DNA from: Actinokineospora inagensis DSM 44258
Lineage (GTDB): Bacteria; Actinomycetota; Actinomycetes; Mycobacteriales; Pseudonocardiaceae
DNA: 64,000 nt
Direction of reading: 5' to 3'
Assembly: GCF_000482865.1 (NCBI RefSeq)
Contig: NZ_KI519518.1
Location: forward strand, 1 to 64,000
In this document: piece by piece, positions 40,504 to 50,236 of the stretch
Layout of the letters: every line of letters starts with the position of its first letter
Position numbering within the stretch: the stretch's first letter is position 1
Translations under genes and position numbers: made by a program
Notes under the pieces: generated by a model
The model's database searches: none
The model's input: only the letters and a program-made list of their open reading frames with translations
Told to the model about the DNA's origin: nothing

Positions 40504-42630
40504 TCAGCCGAGGGGGCGGAAGCCGACCCGCTCGGCGTCGGCGACCGAGCGGAACCACACCTCGGCGACCGTGCGGTCGAACTTCGGCGACTCCGGCGAG
40601 CAGTAGCGCAGCGCGGTGACGCTGGCCTTCACCGTGTACTCGCTGGACGGCGACCGGCCACCGGGCAGCGGCATCGCCGAACCGGGGCCGAACGGGCCGG
40701 GCGGCACGAACGGGTCGACGCCGGTGGGCGGCGACTGCTGCAGCGTGCGGGCGCCACGCAGCCGGTTCGGCGGCGGGGGCGCGGGCTTGCTCGCGCCGGA
40801 GGTGTCCGCGGGCAGGATCGGCTCGAACAGAGACCGCTCGCGGTCGGACGTGGCCGTCGCGGTGCGCGCGACCTGCGGCTCAAGTGCCGGGGCGGCGACG
40901 GGGGCGGGCGGGGCGGCCGGGGACGAGGTCTGCACGCCGAACGGGAACCGGGTCTGCGGCTTCGCCGGGACCCGCTTCGGCAGCAGACCCGCACCCCGCT
41001 CCTGCTGGGCCTGACCGTAGGCCAGGGTGGGTTCGATGGGCTGCTGGAACCCCGGCTGCTCGGTCACCACCGCCCGCGCCGGTTCGGGTATCGCCACCTC
41101 GGCCGCGGCGTGCGCGGGCCTGCGCTCCAGGTCCGACTCCGGCTCGGACGTCCACGCGGGCTCGGCGGAGCGCCACGGGGACTCCGGCTCGGCGGACCCG
41201 CGCGCGGGCTCGGCCAGCCACTCGGCGCCCTTGTCCTGGCGCCACGGCTCGACGGTGTCGGCGGGCTGGTAGCGGGTGTTCTCGGCGGCGGGCTCGAAAG
41301 ACCGGTCTGCGTCGTCAGTGTGGTCGGGCGCGGGCTCGTCGTCGTGGATCGCCGGGACGAACTGCGTCTGGTCGACGGAGGCGATGGCCGGGGCGTCGCG
41401 GCGCTCGTCGTCCTCGCGGTCGGCGGACTCGTCGAATCGCTCGTACTGCGTGGCCTCGTTGTATGTGGCCTCGTTGTATTGCGTGGCCTCGCTGTACTGG
41501 GTCGACCCGTTGAACTGCGCAGGCTCGCGGTACTGCTCAGGCTCGTCGTACTGAGTCGACTCGCCGTACTGCGCGGGCTCGCTGTACTGCGTCGGCTCGT
41601 TGTACTGCGTCGACTCGTACTGGGCGGCCTCATCGTGCTGCGCGGGCTCACCGTGCTGCGTGGCCTCGTCGTACTGCGTGGACCCGTTGTACTGGGTGGG
41701 CTCGTGGTGCTGCGCGGCCTCGTGGTGCTGGGCGGGTTCCTCGGCGGGGCGCGTGCCGTAGCGGGCCACCTCGGTCGGGTCCAGGTAGCCGGTGCGGTCG
41801 AAGTCCGGCTCGTCGTCCAGGTCGTCGACCAGCGAGTGCTGGTCGGCGGACTCGTCGAGCTCGCGGATCAGTTCCGCCGGGATCGGCGTGGTGTGCTGGG
41901 TGAAGATCGTGCCGCGGTCGTCGTCGCGATCTTCGTCGTCGTAGTCCTCGGCGTCCTCGGCAGTGGAGCGCTCAGCGACGGCGGCGGGCTGCTCGTGGTC
42001 GTCTTCGGCGTAGTACTCGGCCTCGGTGGACTCGTCCAGGTCGTCGACCAGCCGGTCGTGCCTGCCCGCGGGGACCGGCTCGTCGGCGCGCTCGGCCTCG
42101 TCCAGGTCGGCCTGCTCGGTGTCGCGGTGCTCGGCATCGAGGTCAGCGGTGTGCTCGGCGGCGTCGGCCTCGTCGACCAACTGGTCGGACTGGGGCGGGT
42201 CGGCGAACCAGTCGCGCTCGGTCTCGTCGGCGGCGGGCCGGATGAACTGGGTGGCCTCGACCGACGACGGCTCGACCCGCCGGGCGTGCTCGACCGGCTC
42301 GATGTCGGTCAGCGACGGCTCACCGGACGGGGCGGGCATCGCGCGCAGGCCGTTGTCGTCCTCGTCGGACAGCGTCAGCAGCCCGCGGCGGATGTCGTCG
42401 CCACCCGCGGCGACCCGCTGCTCCACCGGTTCCGCGTGGAACCCGGGGACCATCGAGTAGCCGCTGTCCTCGGCTGCGGGCAGCGCGTCGCGCCTGCGGG
42501 ACTGGGCGAGCTGGTCTTCCAGCTCGACGACGCGCCTGCGGGCGGGGAGGGCGACAATGGCCCAGCACAGGGCCGCACCGACCAGGAAACCGGCGAGGCT
42601 CCACACCCACACCTGCCCGAAGAACGGCAT
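40504..42630 (-). CDS. large membrane-anchored protein: acidic Gln-Tyr repeat region plus sunset-like domain
   Basis: 708 residues. N-terminal span (about 8-26, VWSLAGFLVGAALCWAIVAL), a coiled-coil start (RRRVVELEDQLAQSRRR), a long acidic disordered region (Asp/Glu-rich, about 45-290), a tandem-repeat block of (T/A)QY-x-E-(P/A/S) units (about 298-395), a Pro/Ala-rich segment, and a C-terminal ~50-residue domain (SSEYTVKASVTALRYCSPESPKF ... AEVWFRSVADAERVGFRPLG) shared with the 131-residue neighbour. It is probably a cell-envelope protein with a flexible cytoplasmic tether. GGAGAGG precedes the ATG. Confidence 0.8.
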   Translation of the reverse strand: MPFFGQVWVWSLAGFLVGAALCWAIVALPARRRVVELEDQLAQSRRRDALPAAEDSGYSMVPGFHAEPVEQRVAAGGDDIRRGLLTLSDEDDNGLRAMPAPSGEPSLTDIEPVEHARRVEPSSVEATQFIRPAADETERDWFADPPQSDQLVDEADAAEHTADLDAEHRDTEQADLDEAERADEPVPAGRHDRLVDDLDESTEAEYYAEDDHEQPAAVAERSTAEDAEDYDDEDRDDDRGTIFTQHTTPIPAELIRELDESADQHSLVDDLDDEPDFDRTGYLDPTEVARYGTRPAEEPAQHHEAAQHHEPTQYNGSTQYDEATQHGEPAQHDEAAQYESTQYNEPTQYSEPAQYGESTQYDEPEQYREPAQFNGSTQYSEATQYNEATYNEATQYERFDESADREDDERRDAPAIASVDQTQFVPAIHDDEPAPDHTDDADRSFEPAAENTRYQPADTVEPWRQDKGAEWLAEPARGSAEPESPWRSAEPAWTSEPESDLERRPAHAAAEVAIPEPARAVVTEQPGFQQPIEPTLAYGQAQQERGAGLLPKRVPAKPQTRFPFGVQTSSPAAPPAPVAAPALEPQVARTATATSDRERSLFEPILPADTSGASKPAPPPPNRLRGARTLQQSPPTGVDPFVPPGPFGPGSAMPLPGGRSPSSEYTVKASVTALRYCSPESPKFDRTVAEVWFRSVADAERVGFRPLG
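41440..41740 (-). repeat. coding tandem repeat, units of 15-18 bp
   Basis: About 17 imperfect units reading (T/A/E)-Q-(Y/H)-(N/S/D/G)-E-(P/A/S) in the 708-residue protein; on the plus strand this looks like repeated TCGTACTGCG. Unit number is likely to vary between strains. Confidence 0.85.
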
Positions 42631-42776
42631 CGCCGACCTCTCCCTCCCGGCCGCGTCCGGACCGACGCGTCACACGGTTGTCCAAGCCTAGGGGAGGTTA
42701 CTGCGACGCGTCGGACCACCGGCGGCATGCCGCGCAATTAGCCGCTACGTCACAGTGGGCCAGCCAAAACGGTGCC

Positions 42777-43784
42777 TCAGCGGGTTCGCGCGACTACATA
42801 ACGTGTCAGCAGTTCCATCGCGTCGCGGGCGGCGCACGGGGGCAGGTCGCCGAGCGCCGCGTACCCGCGTTCGACGTAGGTCCCCAGCGTCTGGCGGGCG
42901 CGTTCCAGCCCGGCTGACCGGCGCAGCCGCTCCAGGGCCTCCTCAACCGCGTCGTCGGCGGCGATCGGGCCGGACAGCAGCTCACCCAACCGGGGATCAT
43001 CCCCTTCAGCGATGGCGTAGAGCATCGGCAGGGTCAGCACCCCCTCGCGCAGGTCGGTGCCCGGGGTCTTGCCGGACTCGTGCGCCGGGGAGGCGATGTC
43101 GATGATGTCGTCGGAGATCTGGAACGCGGCGCCGATGATCTCGCCGAACCGGTGCAGTGCCTCGACCTCGGTGCGCGACGCACCGGAGAACAGGCCGCCG
43201 TAGCGGCCGGAGGTGGCGATCAGCGACCCGGTCTTCTGCCCGATCACCGACAGGTAGTGCTCGACCGGGTCGTCCGCGCCGGGGCCGACCGTCTCGCGCA
43301 TCTGCCCGGTGACCAGTTCGCGCATGGTCTCCGCGATCACCCTGGTGGCCTCCGCGCCGAGGTCGGCGACCAGCATCGACGCGTGCGCGAACAGGAAGTC
43401 GCCGGTCAGGATGGCCACCGAGTTGTTCCACCTGGCGTTGGCGGACGCGTCGCCGCGGCGCATGGTGGCCTCGTCCATGACGTCGTCGTGGTAGAGCGTG
43501 GCCAGGTGCACCAGTTCCACCGCCACCGCCGCGGTGACCACCTGGTCGGTCGCGCCGTCGTTGAACTCGGCGGCCAGCAGGGTGAACAGCGGCCGGAACC
43601 GCTTGCCGCCTGCCTTGAACAGGTGCAGGGCCGCCTCGTCGACGAACTCGAAGTCGCTGTGCACGACCTCGCGCAGCATCGACTCGACCCGGGCCAGACC
43701 GCCCGCGACCGTGCCGACCAGACGGGGGTCGGCCTGGTCGAGGCCGAGGAACGCGGGGATGCCGGAGTTCTCGGTGGTGGTCAC
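42777..43784 (-). CDS. grcC: polyprenyl diphosphate synthase (menaquinone side-chain type)
   Basis: Trans-isoprenyl diphosphate synthase of 335 residues from GTG 43784. The first Asp-rich motif DDVMD (in LATLYHDDVMDEATMRRG) and second DDIID (in AAFQISDDIIDIASPAH) are intact, with KAGGKRFRP and GQKTGSLIATSGR. It makes the long prenyl tail (C35-C50) probably for menaquinone, which suits its position directly downstream of nuoN; the chain length cannot be read here. A terminator separates it from nuoN. The longer frame upstream is noncoding. Confidence 0.93.
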   Translation of the reverse strand: MTTTENSGIPAFLGLDQADPRLVGTVAGGLARVESMLREVVHSDFEFVDEAALHLFKAGGKRFRPLFTLLAAEFNDGATDQVVTAAVAVELVHLATLYHDDVMDEATMRRGDASANARWNNSVAILTGDFLFAHASMLVADLGAEATRVIAETMRELVTGQMRETVGPGADDPVEHYLSVIGQKTGSLIATSGRYGGLFSGASRTEVEALHRFGEIIGAAFQISDDIIDIASPAHESGKTPGTDLREGVLTLPMLYAIAEGDDPRLGELLSGPIAADDAVEEALERLRRSAGLERARQTLGTYVERGYAALGDLPPCAARDAMELLTRYVVARTR

Positions 43785-43867
43785 GGCAGCGGCACTCCTG
43801 ATCAGCGTTCGGCTGTGGAATCCCGAGCCTACTTGGCACCCCGGCGCACACCGCCCCGGATGTCTCG

Positions 43868-43900
43868 AAGGCCACCCCCGCGCGGCGCGGGGGTGGCCTT
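43868..43900 (-). terminator. nuo operon terminator
   Basis: Near-perfect palindrome AAGGCCACCCCCGCGC/GCGCGGGGGTGGCCTT (43868-43900) with A/T flanks, 27 bp past the nuoN stop and 84 bp before the polyprenyl synthase start. Confidence 0.9.
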
Positions 43901-43927
43901 CGTCAAGACAGTCCGGAACGCCCGGGT

Positions 43928-45508
43928 CTAGTGGATCGCGAAGACCCCGCTGCCCGCCCAGTCGAGTGCGAACGCGGGCGCGACACCCAGCAGCAGCGTG
44001 ACGATGACGCCGAGGGTGATGGCGGCCGTGGTGAACGCGCCGGGCACGGTCACCGAGGGGCCGTCGGCGGCGGGCTCGCTGAAGTACATCAGCACGATCA
44101 CCCGGAGGTAGAAGAACGCGGCGACCGCGGAGGCGATCAGCGCGATCACCACCAGCGGCGCCATCCCGCTGGCGACCGCGGCCTGGAACACCACGAACTT
44201 GCCGACGAACCCGCTGGTCAACGGGATGCCCGCCAGGGCAAGCAACAGGAACGTGAACACACCGGCCACCAGCGGCGAGCGCTTCGCCAGCCCCGCCCAC
44301 TGCGACAGGTGCGTCGCCTCACCGGACGAGTCGCGCACCAGGCTGATCACGCCGAACGCGGCGAGCGTGGTGAAGCCGTAGGTCAGCAGGTAGAACAGGG
44401 TGCCGGACAGGCCCTTGTCGGTCAGCGCGATCGCGCCGATGAGCAGGAAACCCGCGTGTGCCACCGACGAGTACGCGATCATGCGCTTCACGTCGGTCTG
44501 GGTCAGGCCGAGCACCGCGCCGATCAACATCGACACGATCGCCACGCCCCAGAGCACCCCGCGCCACTCCCACTGGGTGGAGCCGAAGGCGACCTGCAGC
44601 ACCCGCAGGATCCCGCCGAACGCGGCGACCTTGGTGCAGGCGGCCATGAACGCGGTCACCGGGGTCGGCGCACCCTGGTAGACGTCCGGGGTCCAGGTGT
44701 GGAACGGGCCGACCGACGCCTTGAACAGCAGACCCACCACCAGCAGGCCCATCCCGGCGAACAGCAGCGTGTCCGAGCGGTCCGAACCGGCGGCAGAGGC
44801 GGCGATGTCGCTCAGCCGCACCGAACCGGCGTAGCCGTAGAGCAGCGCGACGCCGTAGAGGAAGAACGCCGAGGCGAACGCGCCGAGCAGGAAGTACTTG
44901 ACCGCCGACTCCTGGGACAGCAGGCGGCGACGGCGGGCGAGGCCGCACATCAGGTACAGCGGCAGCGACAGCACTTCCAGCGCCACGAACATGGTCAGCA
45001 GGTCGTTGGCCGCGCAGAAGGTCATCATGCCGCCGAGCGCGAACAGCGTCAGCGGGAAGACCTCGGTCTGCATGCCGGTCGAGGCGACCTGCGCCCGGTC
45101 CTGGACGGTGCCCGGCCGGATCGCGGCGGACGCGACGAACGCGCCGCCCGGCTCGACCGAGCGGTCCGCGATCAGCAGCACCGCGCCCAGCGTCAACGCC
45201 AGCAGGGTGCCCCACAGGAACAGCGTGGGCCGGTCGACCGCGAGCGTGCCGAACATCGCCGTCTCCCCCGCGGCAGGCGCGTCGGAGACGTAGGTGACCA
45301 GCTTGACCGCGGCGGCCGCGAGGGTCAGCAGCGCCAGCGCCACCTGCGCGGGCCAGCGCAGGTGCCGGGGCAGCAGCGCCTCGAACAGCACGCTCAGGCA
45401 GGCCGCGCCGAGCACGATCAGGATCGGCCAGATCGCCCCGATCGGCGGCGCCTCGATCTTCGCTGGCTGTGCGGGCTGCGCTTGCGCGAGCACCAGCACG
45501 GAGGTCAT
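43928..45508 (-). CDS. nuoN: NADH-quinone oxidoreductase subunit N
   Basis: 526-residue antiporter-like proton-pumping subunit of complex I with 14 expected spans. Conserved FFLLGAFASAFFLYGVALLYGYAGS, LLFKASVGPFHTWTPDVYQGAPTPVTAFMAACTKVAAF (pump Lys and the TPDVYQGAPT motif) and YSSVAHAGFLLIGA are present. ATG 45508 overlaps the nuoM stop (TGATG). Last gene of the 14-gene operon. Confidence 0.96.
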   Translation of the reverse strand: MTSVLVLAQAQPAQPAKIEAPPIGAIWPILIVLGAACLSVLFEALLPRHLRWPAQVALALLTLAAAAVKLVTYVSDAPAAGETAMFGTLAVDRPTLFLWGTLLALTLGAVLLIADRSVEPGGAFVASAAIRPGTVQDRAQVASTGMQTEVFPLTLFALGGMMTFCAANDLLTMFVALEVLSLPLYLMCGLARRRRLLSQESAVKYFLLGAFASAFFLYGVALLYGYAGSVRLSDIAASAAGSDRSDTLLFAGMGLLVVGLLFKASVGPFHTWTPDVYQGAPTPVTAFMAACTKVAAFGGILRVLQVAFGSTQWEWRGVLWGVAIVSMLIGAVLGLTQTDVKRMIAYSSVAHAGFLLIGAIALTDKGLSGTLFYLLTYGFTTLAAFGVISLVRDSSGEATHLSQWAGLAKRSPLVAGVFTFLLLALAGIPLTSGFVGKFVVFQAAVASGMAPLVVIALIASAVAAFFYLRVIVLMYFSEPAADGPSVTVPGAFTTAAITLGVIVTLLLGVAPAFALDWAGSGVFAIH

Positions 45509-47133
45509 CACCGACACTGCAACTGCCTCTCTCCGGACTGGACAGCCTGGACCGGGTCGACCAGCGCCGCCTGGCACATGGTGGCGTTCACGGCCGGGGT
45601 CACGATGTCGAGCACCGGCTTGGGGAAGATCCCCAGGCCGACGATGAGCAGGACCAGCGGCGCGAGCACCAGCTTCTCCCGGCCGCTGAGGTCGCCGATC
45701 GCCCGCTTGGCGCCCACCTCGGGGTCGACCATGGTGCCCGGCCCGCCCGCGGCGCCGACCAGCGCGTTGCCGCGCAGCGGGCCCTGCATGACCCGCTGGT
45801 AGAGCCACAGCACGTAGAGCGCGGCGAAGATCATGCCGACGGTGCCGATGATCGTGTACACCGGCGCGTTCGGGAACGAGCCGACCAGCACCAGGAACTC
45901 GCTGACGAAGGAGCTGGTGCCGGGCAGCGACAGCGAGCTCAGGCCCGCGATGAGGAACAGCGCGGCGAGCACCGGGGTCAGCTTGGCCATGCCGCCGTAG
46001 TCGGCGACCCTGGTGGAACCGCCGCGGGCGATCACCATGCCCACCACCAGGATCAGCATGCCGGTGGCGATGCTGTGGTTGACCATGTAGGTGACCGAGC
46101 CGGTCAACGACTGCGAGCTGAACGCGAAGATGCCCAGCGCGATGAAGCCGAAGTGGGCGATCGACACGTACGCCAGGAACCGCTTCATGTCCCGCTGGCC
46201 GGTGGCCAGCATGGCGCCGTAGATGATCCCGGCCACCGCCAGGACCAGCACCAGCGGCGCGAGCTTGCGGCTGGCGTCGGGGAACATCGGCAGCAGGTAG
46301 CGCAGGAAGCCGAAGGTGCCGACCTTGTCCAGGATGCCGACCAGCAGCACCGCTACCCCGATCGGCGCCTCGGCGGTGGCATCCGGCAGCCAGGTGTGCA
46401 GCGGCACCAGCGGCGCCTTGACCGCGAACGCGATGAAGAAGCCGAAGAACAGCCAGATCTGGGTGGACAGCGGCGCGTCGTGCACCACCTGGACCAGGGT
46501 GGCCCAGTCGAAGGTGCCCTTGCCGAGCTCGTTCCCGGCCATCACGTAGCAGCCGATGACCGAGGCCAGCATGATCAGGCCGCCGAGGAACGAGTACAGG
46601 AAGAACTTCACCGCCGCGTACTGCCTGCGCTGGCCGCCGTAGGAGCCGATCAGGAAGTACATCGGGATCAGCATGATCTCGAACAGCACGTAGAACAGGA
46701 ACACGTCGGTCGCGGCGAACACGCCGACGGTCAACGCCTGCTCCAGCAGGATCAGCGCGAAGAAGCCGCCCTTGCTGCGGCCCTCGGGCAGCTTGTCCGC
46801 CCAGCCCGCGCCGATCACCAGCGGCACCAGCAGCCCGATGACCGCGATCATCACCAGCGCGATGCCGTCGACGGCGAACGAGATGTGCACGCCGAAGGAC
46901 GGGATCCAGTCGAACGAGAACGACTGCTGCAGCCGGGCCCCGCTCGGCTCGAACCGGAACCAGGCCACCAGGCCGAGCACGAACTCGACCACGGAGAACC
47001 CGAGCGCGGCGGCCTTGGCGGTGCCGTCGTTGCCGCGCAGGGCGACCACGACGACGGCGCCGAGCAGCGGCAGCAGCAGGAGCGCCGCCAGCAGCCAGGA
47101 CCCCGCCGAGGAGACCGACGTGGGGTTGGTCAT
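45508..47133 (-). CDS. nuoM: NADH-quinone oxidoreductase subunit M
   Basis: 541-residue antiporter-like membrane subunit. VLFEIMLIPMYFLIGSYGG contains the conserved Glu, APLVPLHTWLPDATAEAPIGVAVLLVGILDKVGTFGFLRY the pump Lys and HTWLPDA motif, and YVSIAHFGFIALGIFAF is characteristic. Coupled to nuoL upstream by an ATGA overlap and to nuoN downstream by a TGATG overlap. Confidence 0.97.
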   Translation of the reverse strand: MTNPTSVSSAGSWLLAALLLLPLLGAVVVVALRGNDGTAKAAALGFSVVEFVLGLVAWFRFEPSGARLQQSFSFDWIPSFGVHISFAVDGIALVMIAVIGLLVPLVIGAGWADKLPEGRSKGGFFALILLEQALTVGVFAATDVFLFYVLFEIMLIPMYFLIGSYGGQRRQYAAVKFFLYSFLGGLIMLASVIGCYVMAGNELGKGTFDWATLVQVVHDAPLSTQIWLFFGFFIAFAVKAPLVPLHTWLPDATAEAPIGVAVLLVGILDKVGTFGFLRYLLPMFPDASRKLAPLVLVLAVAGIIYGAMLATGQRDMKRFLAYVSIAHFGFIALGIFAFSSQSLTGSVTYMVNHSIATGMLILVVGMVIARGGSTRVADYGGMAKLTPVLAALFLIAGLSSLSLPGTSSFVSEFLVLVGSFPNAPVYTIIGTVGMIFAALYVLWLYQRVMQGPLRGNALVGAAGGPGTMVDPEVGAKRAIGDLSGREKLVLAPLVLLIVGLGIFPKPVLDIVTPAVNATMCQAALVDPVQAVQSGERQLQCR

Positions 47134-49088
47134 GCGAACCTCACCATCAGCAGTGCGGCGATCACCAGGATCGACCCTCCGAGCATGGACAGCGCGTACG
47201 AGCGGACGAAGCCGGTCTGCAGCCTGCGCAGCCGGCCGGAGCTGCCGCCCAGGCCCGCCGCGATGCCGTTGACCAGGCCGTCCACGCCGCGGTTGTCGAC
47301 GAACACCAGGAACCTGGTGAGCCAGACGCCGGGGCGGGCGAACAGCGCCTCGTTGAGGTGGTTGCCGTACAGGTCGGCGCGCGCGGCGCGGACCGGGAAG
47401 GACACCCGCTCGGGGCGGGCGACCGGCTGCTCACCGCGGCCGAACAGGGCGAAGGCGATGCCGGCGCCGATCGCGGAGATCACCACGGTGAGGATGGAGA
47501 CGACGGTCGCCGAGAGCGGGCCGTGCTCCTCCTGCAGCTTGCCGACGGCGGGTTCGAGCCACTCCGGCAGCATCCCGGACAGGATGCCGCCCGCGGCGAC
47601 CGAGCCGATGGCCAGGATGATCATCGGGACGGTCATCGTCGGGCCGGACTCGTGCGGGTGGTAGGCACGGCCGTCCGCGGACTTCAGGTTCTCCCAGCGC
47701 GGCTTGCCGAGGAACACCAGGATCAGCAGGCGGGTCATGTAGAACGCGGTGAGTCCCGCGCCGAGCAGCGCGATGCCGCCGAAGACCCAGCCCCGGGTGC
47801 CACCCTCGGCGAGCGCGGCCTCGATGATCGCGTCCTTGGAGAAGTAGCCGGACAGGAACGGGAAGCCGATCAGCGCGAGGTAGCCCAGCGTCCAGGTGAC
47901 GAAGGTGATCGGCATCTTCTTGGCCAGGCCGCCGAGCCGCCGGATGTCGCCCTCGTCGTTCATGCCGTGCATCACCGAACCGGCGCCGAGGAACAGCCCG
48001 GCCTTGAAGAAGCCGTGGGTGAGCAGGTGCAGGATGCCGAGCGCGTACCCGGCCGGGCCGAGGCCGACGGCCACGATCATGTACCCGATCTGGCTGACCG
48101 TGGAGTACGCCAGGACCTTCTTGAAGTCGTCGTAGGCGCAGCCGATGACGCAGCCGAGCACCAGGGTGATCGCGCCGATGATCATCACGACCAGTCGGGC
48201 GTCGGCCGCCTGCGCCAGCGAGTACAGCGGGCTGGACCGGGCGATCAGGTAGACACCGGCGGTCACCATCGTCGCGGCGTGGATCAGCGCGGACACCGGG
48301 GTCGGGCCCGCCATCGCGTCCGGCAACCACGCCTGCAGCGGGAACTGGCCGGATTTACCGCAGGCACCGAGCAGCAGCAGGATGCCGATCGAGACGATGA
48401 CCCCGGTGGACTGGTGGCCGATCTGGGCGAACACCACGTCGTACTGGGTCGACCCCATGTTCTTGAACATCAGGAAGATCGCCAGCGCCAGGCCGACGTC
48501 GCCGACCCGGTTCATCAGGAACGCCTTCTTCGCCGCCGTGGCCGCGAAGTCCTTGCCCTGGTACCAGCCGATCAGCAGGTAGGAGGCGAGGCCGACGCCC
48601 TCCCAGCCGAAGTAGAGGGTCACGAACCCGTTGCCCAGCACCAGCAGCAGCATCGCCGCGACGAACAGGTTCAGGTAGGCGAAGAACCGCCGCCGGTCCC
48701 GGTCGTCGGACATGTAGCCGACCGAGTAGATGTGGATCAGCGAGCCGACCCCGGTGATCAGCAGCACGAAGGTCAGCGACAGCGGGTCGAGCCGCAGGCC
48801 GAACTCGACGTTGAGGCTGTTGACCGGGATCCAGTCGAACAGGTGCAGGTCGCGCGTGCGCGCCGCCGCGTCCAACGAGGTGGTGCTGAAGAACAGGATG
48901 AGGCCGTAGACGAACGCCGCGACGACGGTGGCGATGCCGAGCAGGTGCCCCCACTTGTCGGTGCGGCGACCGCCGAGCAGCAGCACCACGGCCCCGAACG
49001 CGGGCAGCACGAGCAGCAGCCACGCCGCATTCGCCACCCCGGACGCCTGCTGCACCTCGGCAGCGGCGAGGTTGATGGTTCCCGTCAC
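47130..49088 (-). CDS. nuoL: NADH-quinone oxidoreductase subunit L
   Basis: 652-residue distal pump subunit. FGWEGVGLASYLLIGWYQGKDFAATAAKKAFLMNRVGD, KSGQFPLQAWLPDAMAGPTPVSALIHAATMVTAGVYLIAR and YSTVSQIGYMIVAVGLG are diagnostic, and the C-terminus carries the long lateral helix region (about 520-650). It starts 12 bp after the nuoK stop and ends in an ATGA overlap with nuoM. Confidence 0.97.
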   Translation of the reverse strand: MTGTINLAAAEVQQASGVANAAWLLLVLPAFGAVVLLLGGRRTDKWGHLLGIATVVAAFVYGLILFFSTTSLDAAARTRDLHLFDWIPVNSLNVEFGLRLDPLSLTFVLLITGVGSLIHIYSVGYMSDDRDRRRFFAYLNLFVAAMLLLVLGNGFVTLYFGWEGVGLASYLLIGWYQGKDFAATAAKKAFLMNRVGDVGLALAIFLMFKNMGSTQYDVVFAQIGHQSTGVIVSIGILLLLGACGKSGQFPLQAWLPDAMAGPTPVSALIHAATMVTAGVYLIARSSPLYSLAQAADARLVVMIIGAITLVLGCVIGCAYDDFKKVLAYSTVSQIGYMIVAVGLGPAGYALGILHLLTHGFFKAGLFLGAGSVMHGMNDEGDIRRLGGLAKKMPITFVTWTLGYLALIGFPFLSGYFSKDAIIEAALAEGGTRGWVFGGIALLGAGLTAFYMTRLLILVFLGKPRWENLKSADGRAYHPHESGPTMTVPMIILAIGSVAAGGILSGMLPEWLEPAVGKLQEEHGPLSATVVSILTVVISAIGAGIAFALFGRGEQPVARPERVSFPVRAARADLYGNHLNEALFARPGVWLTRFLVFVDNRGVDGLVNGIAAGLGGSSGRLRRLQTGFVRSYALSMLGGSILVIAALLMVRFA

Positions 49089-49100
49089 CGGAGGTTCCCC

Positions 49101-49400
49101 TTAGTACTTCAGCAGGTTGGAGTCGTCGACCGAGGCGGTGCGGCGGGTCCGGAAGATCGACATGATGATGGCAAGACCGACCACGACCTCGGCCGCGGCC
49201 ACCACCATGACGAAGAACGCCATGATCTGGCCGTTGAGCGAGCCGTTGATCCGCGCGAAGGTCACCAGCGACAGGTTCACCGCGTTGAGCATCAGCTCCA
49301 CGCACATGAACACGACGATGGCGTTGCGGCGCACCAGGACGCCGACGGCGCCGATGGTGAACAGCAGCGCGGACAGCAGCAGGTAGTACGTCGGGGTCAC
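49101..49400 (-). CDS. nuoK: NADH-quinone oxidoreductase subunit K
   Basis: 99 residues, three spans. The two conserved membrane glutamates are in [12 protein letters not shown] and [13 protein letters not shown]. Normal length. Its ATG overlaps the nuoJ stop (ATGA). Confidence 0.97.
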   Translation of the reverse strand: MTPTYYLLLSALLFTIGAVGVLVRRNAIVVFMCVELMLNAVNLSLVTFARINGSLNGQIMAFFVMVVAAAEVVVGLAIIMSIFRTRRTASVDDSNLLKY

Positions 49401-50236
49401 GACTCCTCCTTGCCTGGGACGAGCGCGCGGGCGTCCGGGCCGGGCAGGGTGCCCGCGACGGCCTTGCGCTCCTCGTCGAGCTTCGCCGAGGCGGTGGCGT
49501 CGATGAGCCGGGACAGCGACTCCTCGGCGACCGAGCCGTCGGGCAGCAGCGCGGGGGTGGCCACCGAGTTGGAGGTGGCGAACACGCCGGGGCCGGGCAG
49601 CGGCGACGGGCGGTCGTGCTCGCCGCGGAAGCGGGCCTCGACCAGTTCCTTCTGCGTCTTGCGGCCGCGCAGGTGGCGCTCGACGTAGCCGAGCACCATG
49701 GCGCCGACGGCGGCGGTGATCAGCAGCGCCGAGGTCAGCTCGAACGGGAACACGTAGTCGGAGAACAGCGCCCGGCCGATGTTGGCGACGTTGCCCTTGC
49801 CGCCGTTGGCCGTCTCACCGGCGAGGCCGACCGGCCGGACGTCGTTGAGCGCGCGGGCGACCGCGGCCACGACCAGCACGGCGAGCCCGACCCCGAGCAC
49901 GGTGGCCCACAAGCGCTGCCCGCGCAGGACTTCCACGACGGAGTCCGACGAGTCCCGGCCGACCAGCATGAGCACGAACAGGAACAGCATCATGATCGCG
50001 CCGGTGTAGACGATGATCTGCACGAACCCGAGGAACGGGGCCTGCTGCACCAGGTAGATCACGCCGAGGCTGAGCATGGTCAGCACCAGGAACAGCGCCG
50101 AGTGCACCGCGTTCTTGGCGAAGATCATGCCGAGCGCGCCCGCGAGCGCCAGCGGGCCGAGCACCCAGAAGGACACGGCCTCGCCGGTGGACACGTGGTT
50201 CGCGGCTTCCTGGGCCAGCAGCATGGTGGCGCTCAC
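49397..50236 (-). CDS. nuoJ: NADH-quinone oxidoreductase subunit J
   Basis: 279 residues: five spans in the first ~190 residues ([54 protein letters not shown] is diagnostic), then a hydrophilic C-terminal extension of about 85 residues longer than the E. coli protein. GTG 50236 overlaps the nuoI stop (GTGA); an in-frame ATG at 50224 is an alternative start. Confidence 0.94.
   Translation of the reverse strand: MSATMLLAQEAANHVSTGEAVSFWVLGPLALAGALGMIFAKNAVHSALFLVLTMLSLGVIYLVQQAPFLGFVQIIVYTGAIMMLFLFVLMLVGRDSSDSVVEVLRGQRLWATVLGVGLAVLVVAAVARALNDVRPVGLAGETANGGKGNVANIGRALFSDYVFPFELTSALLITAAVGAMVLGYVERHLRGRKTQKELVEARFRGEHDRPSPLPGPGVFATSNSVATPALLPDGSVAEESLSRLIDATASAKLDEERKAVAGTLPGPDARALVPGKEES

Noticed and set aside
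41440-41740. Array-like direct repeats resembling a small CRISPR
   Set aside because: Units are 15-18 bp with no unique spacers and stay in frame inside the 708-residue gene, giving a Gln-Tyr peptide repeat. No cas genes are nearby.
44100-49690. Long plus-strand open frames of 600-780 codons over nuoN, nuoM, nuoL and nuoK
   Set aside because: They are antisense shadows caused by high GC; their translations are low-complexity (R/G/H/Q-rich) with no domains, while the minus strand encodes clear complex I subunits.
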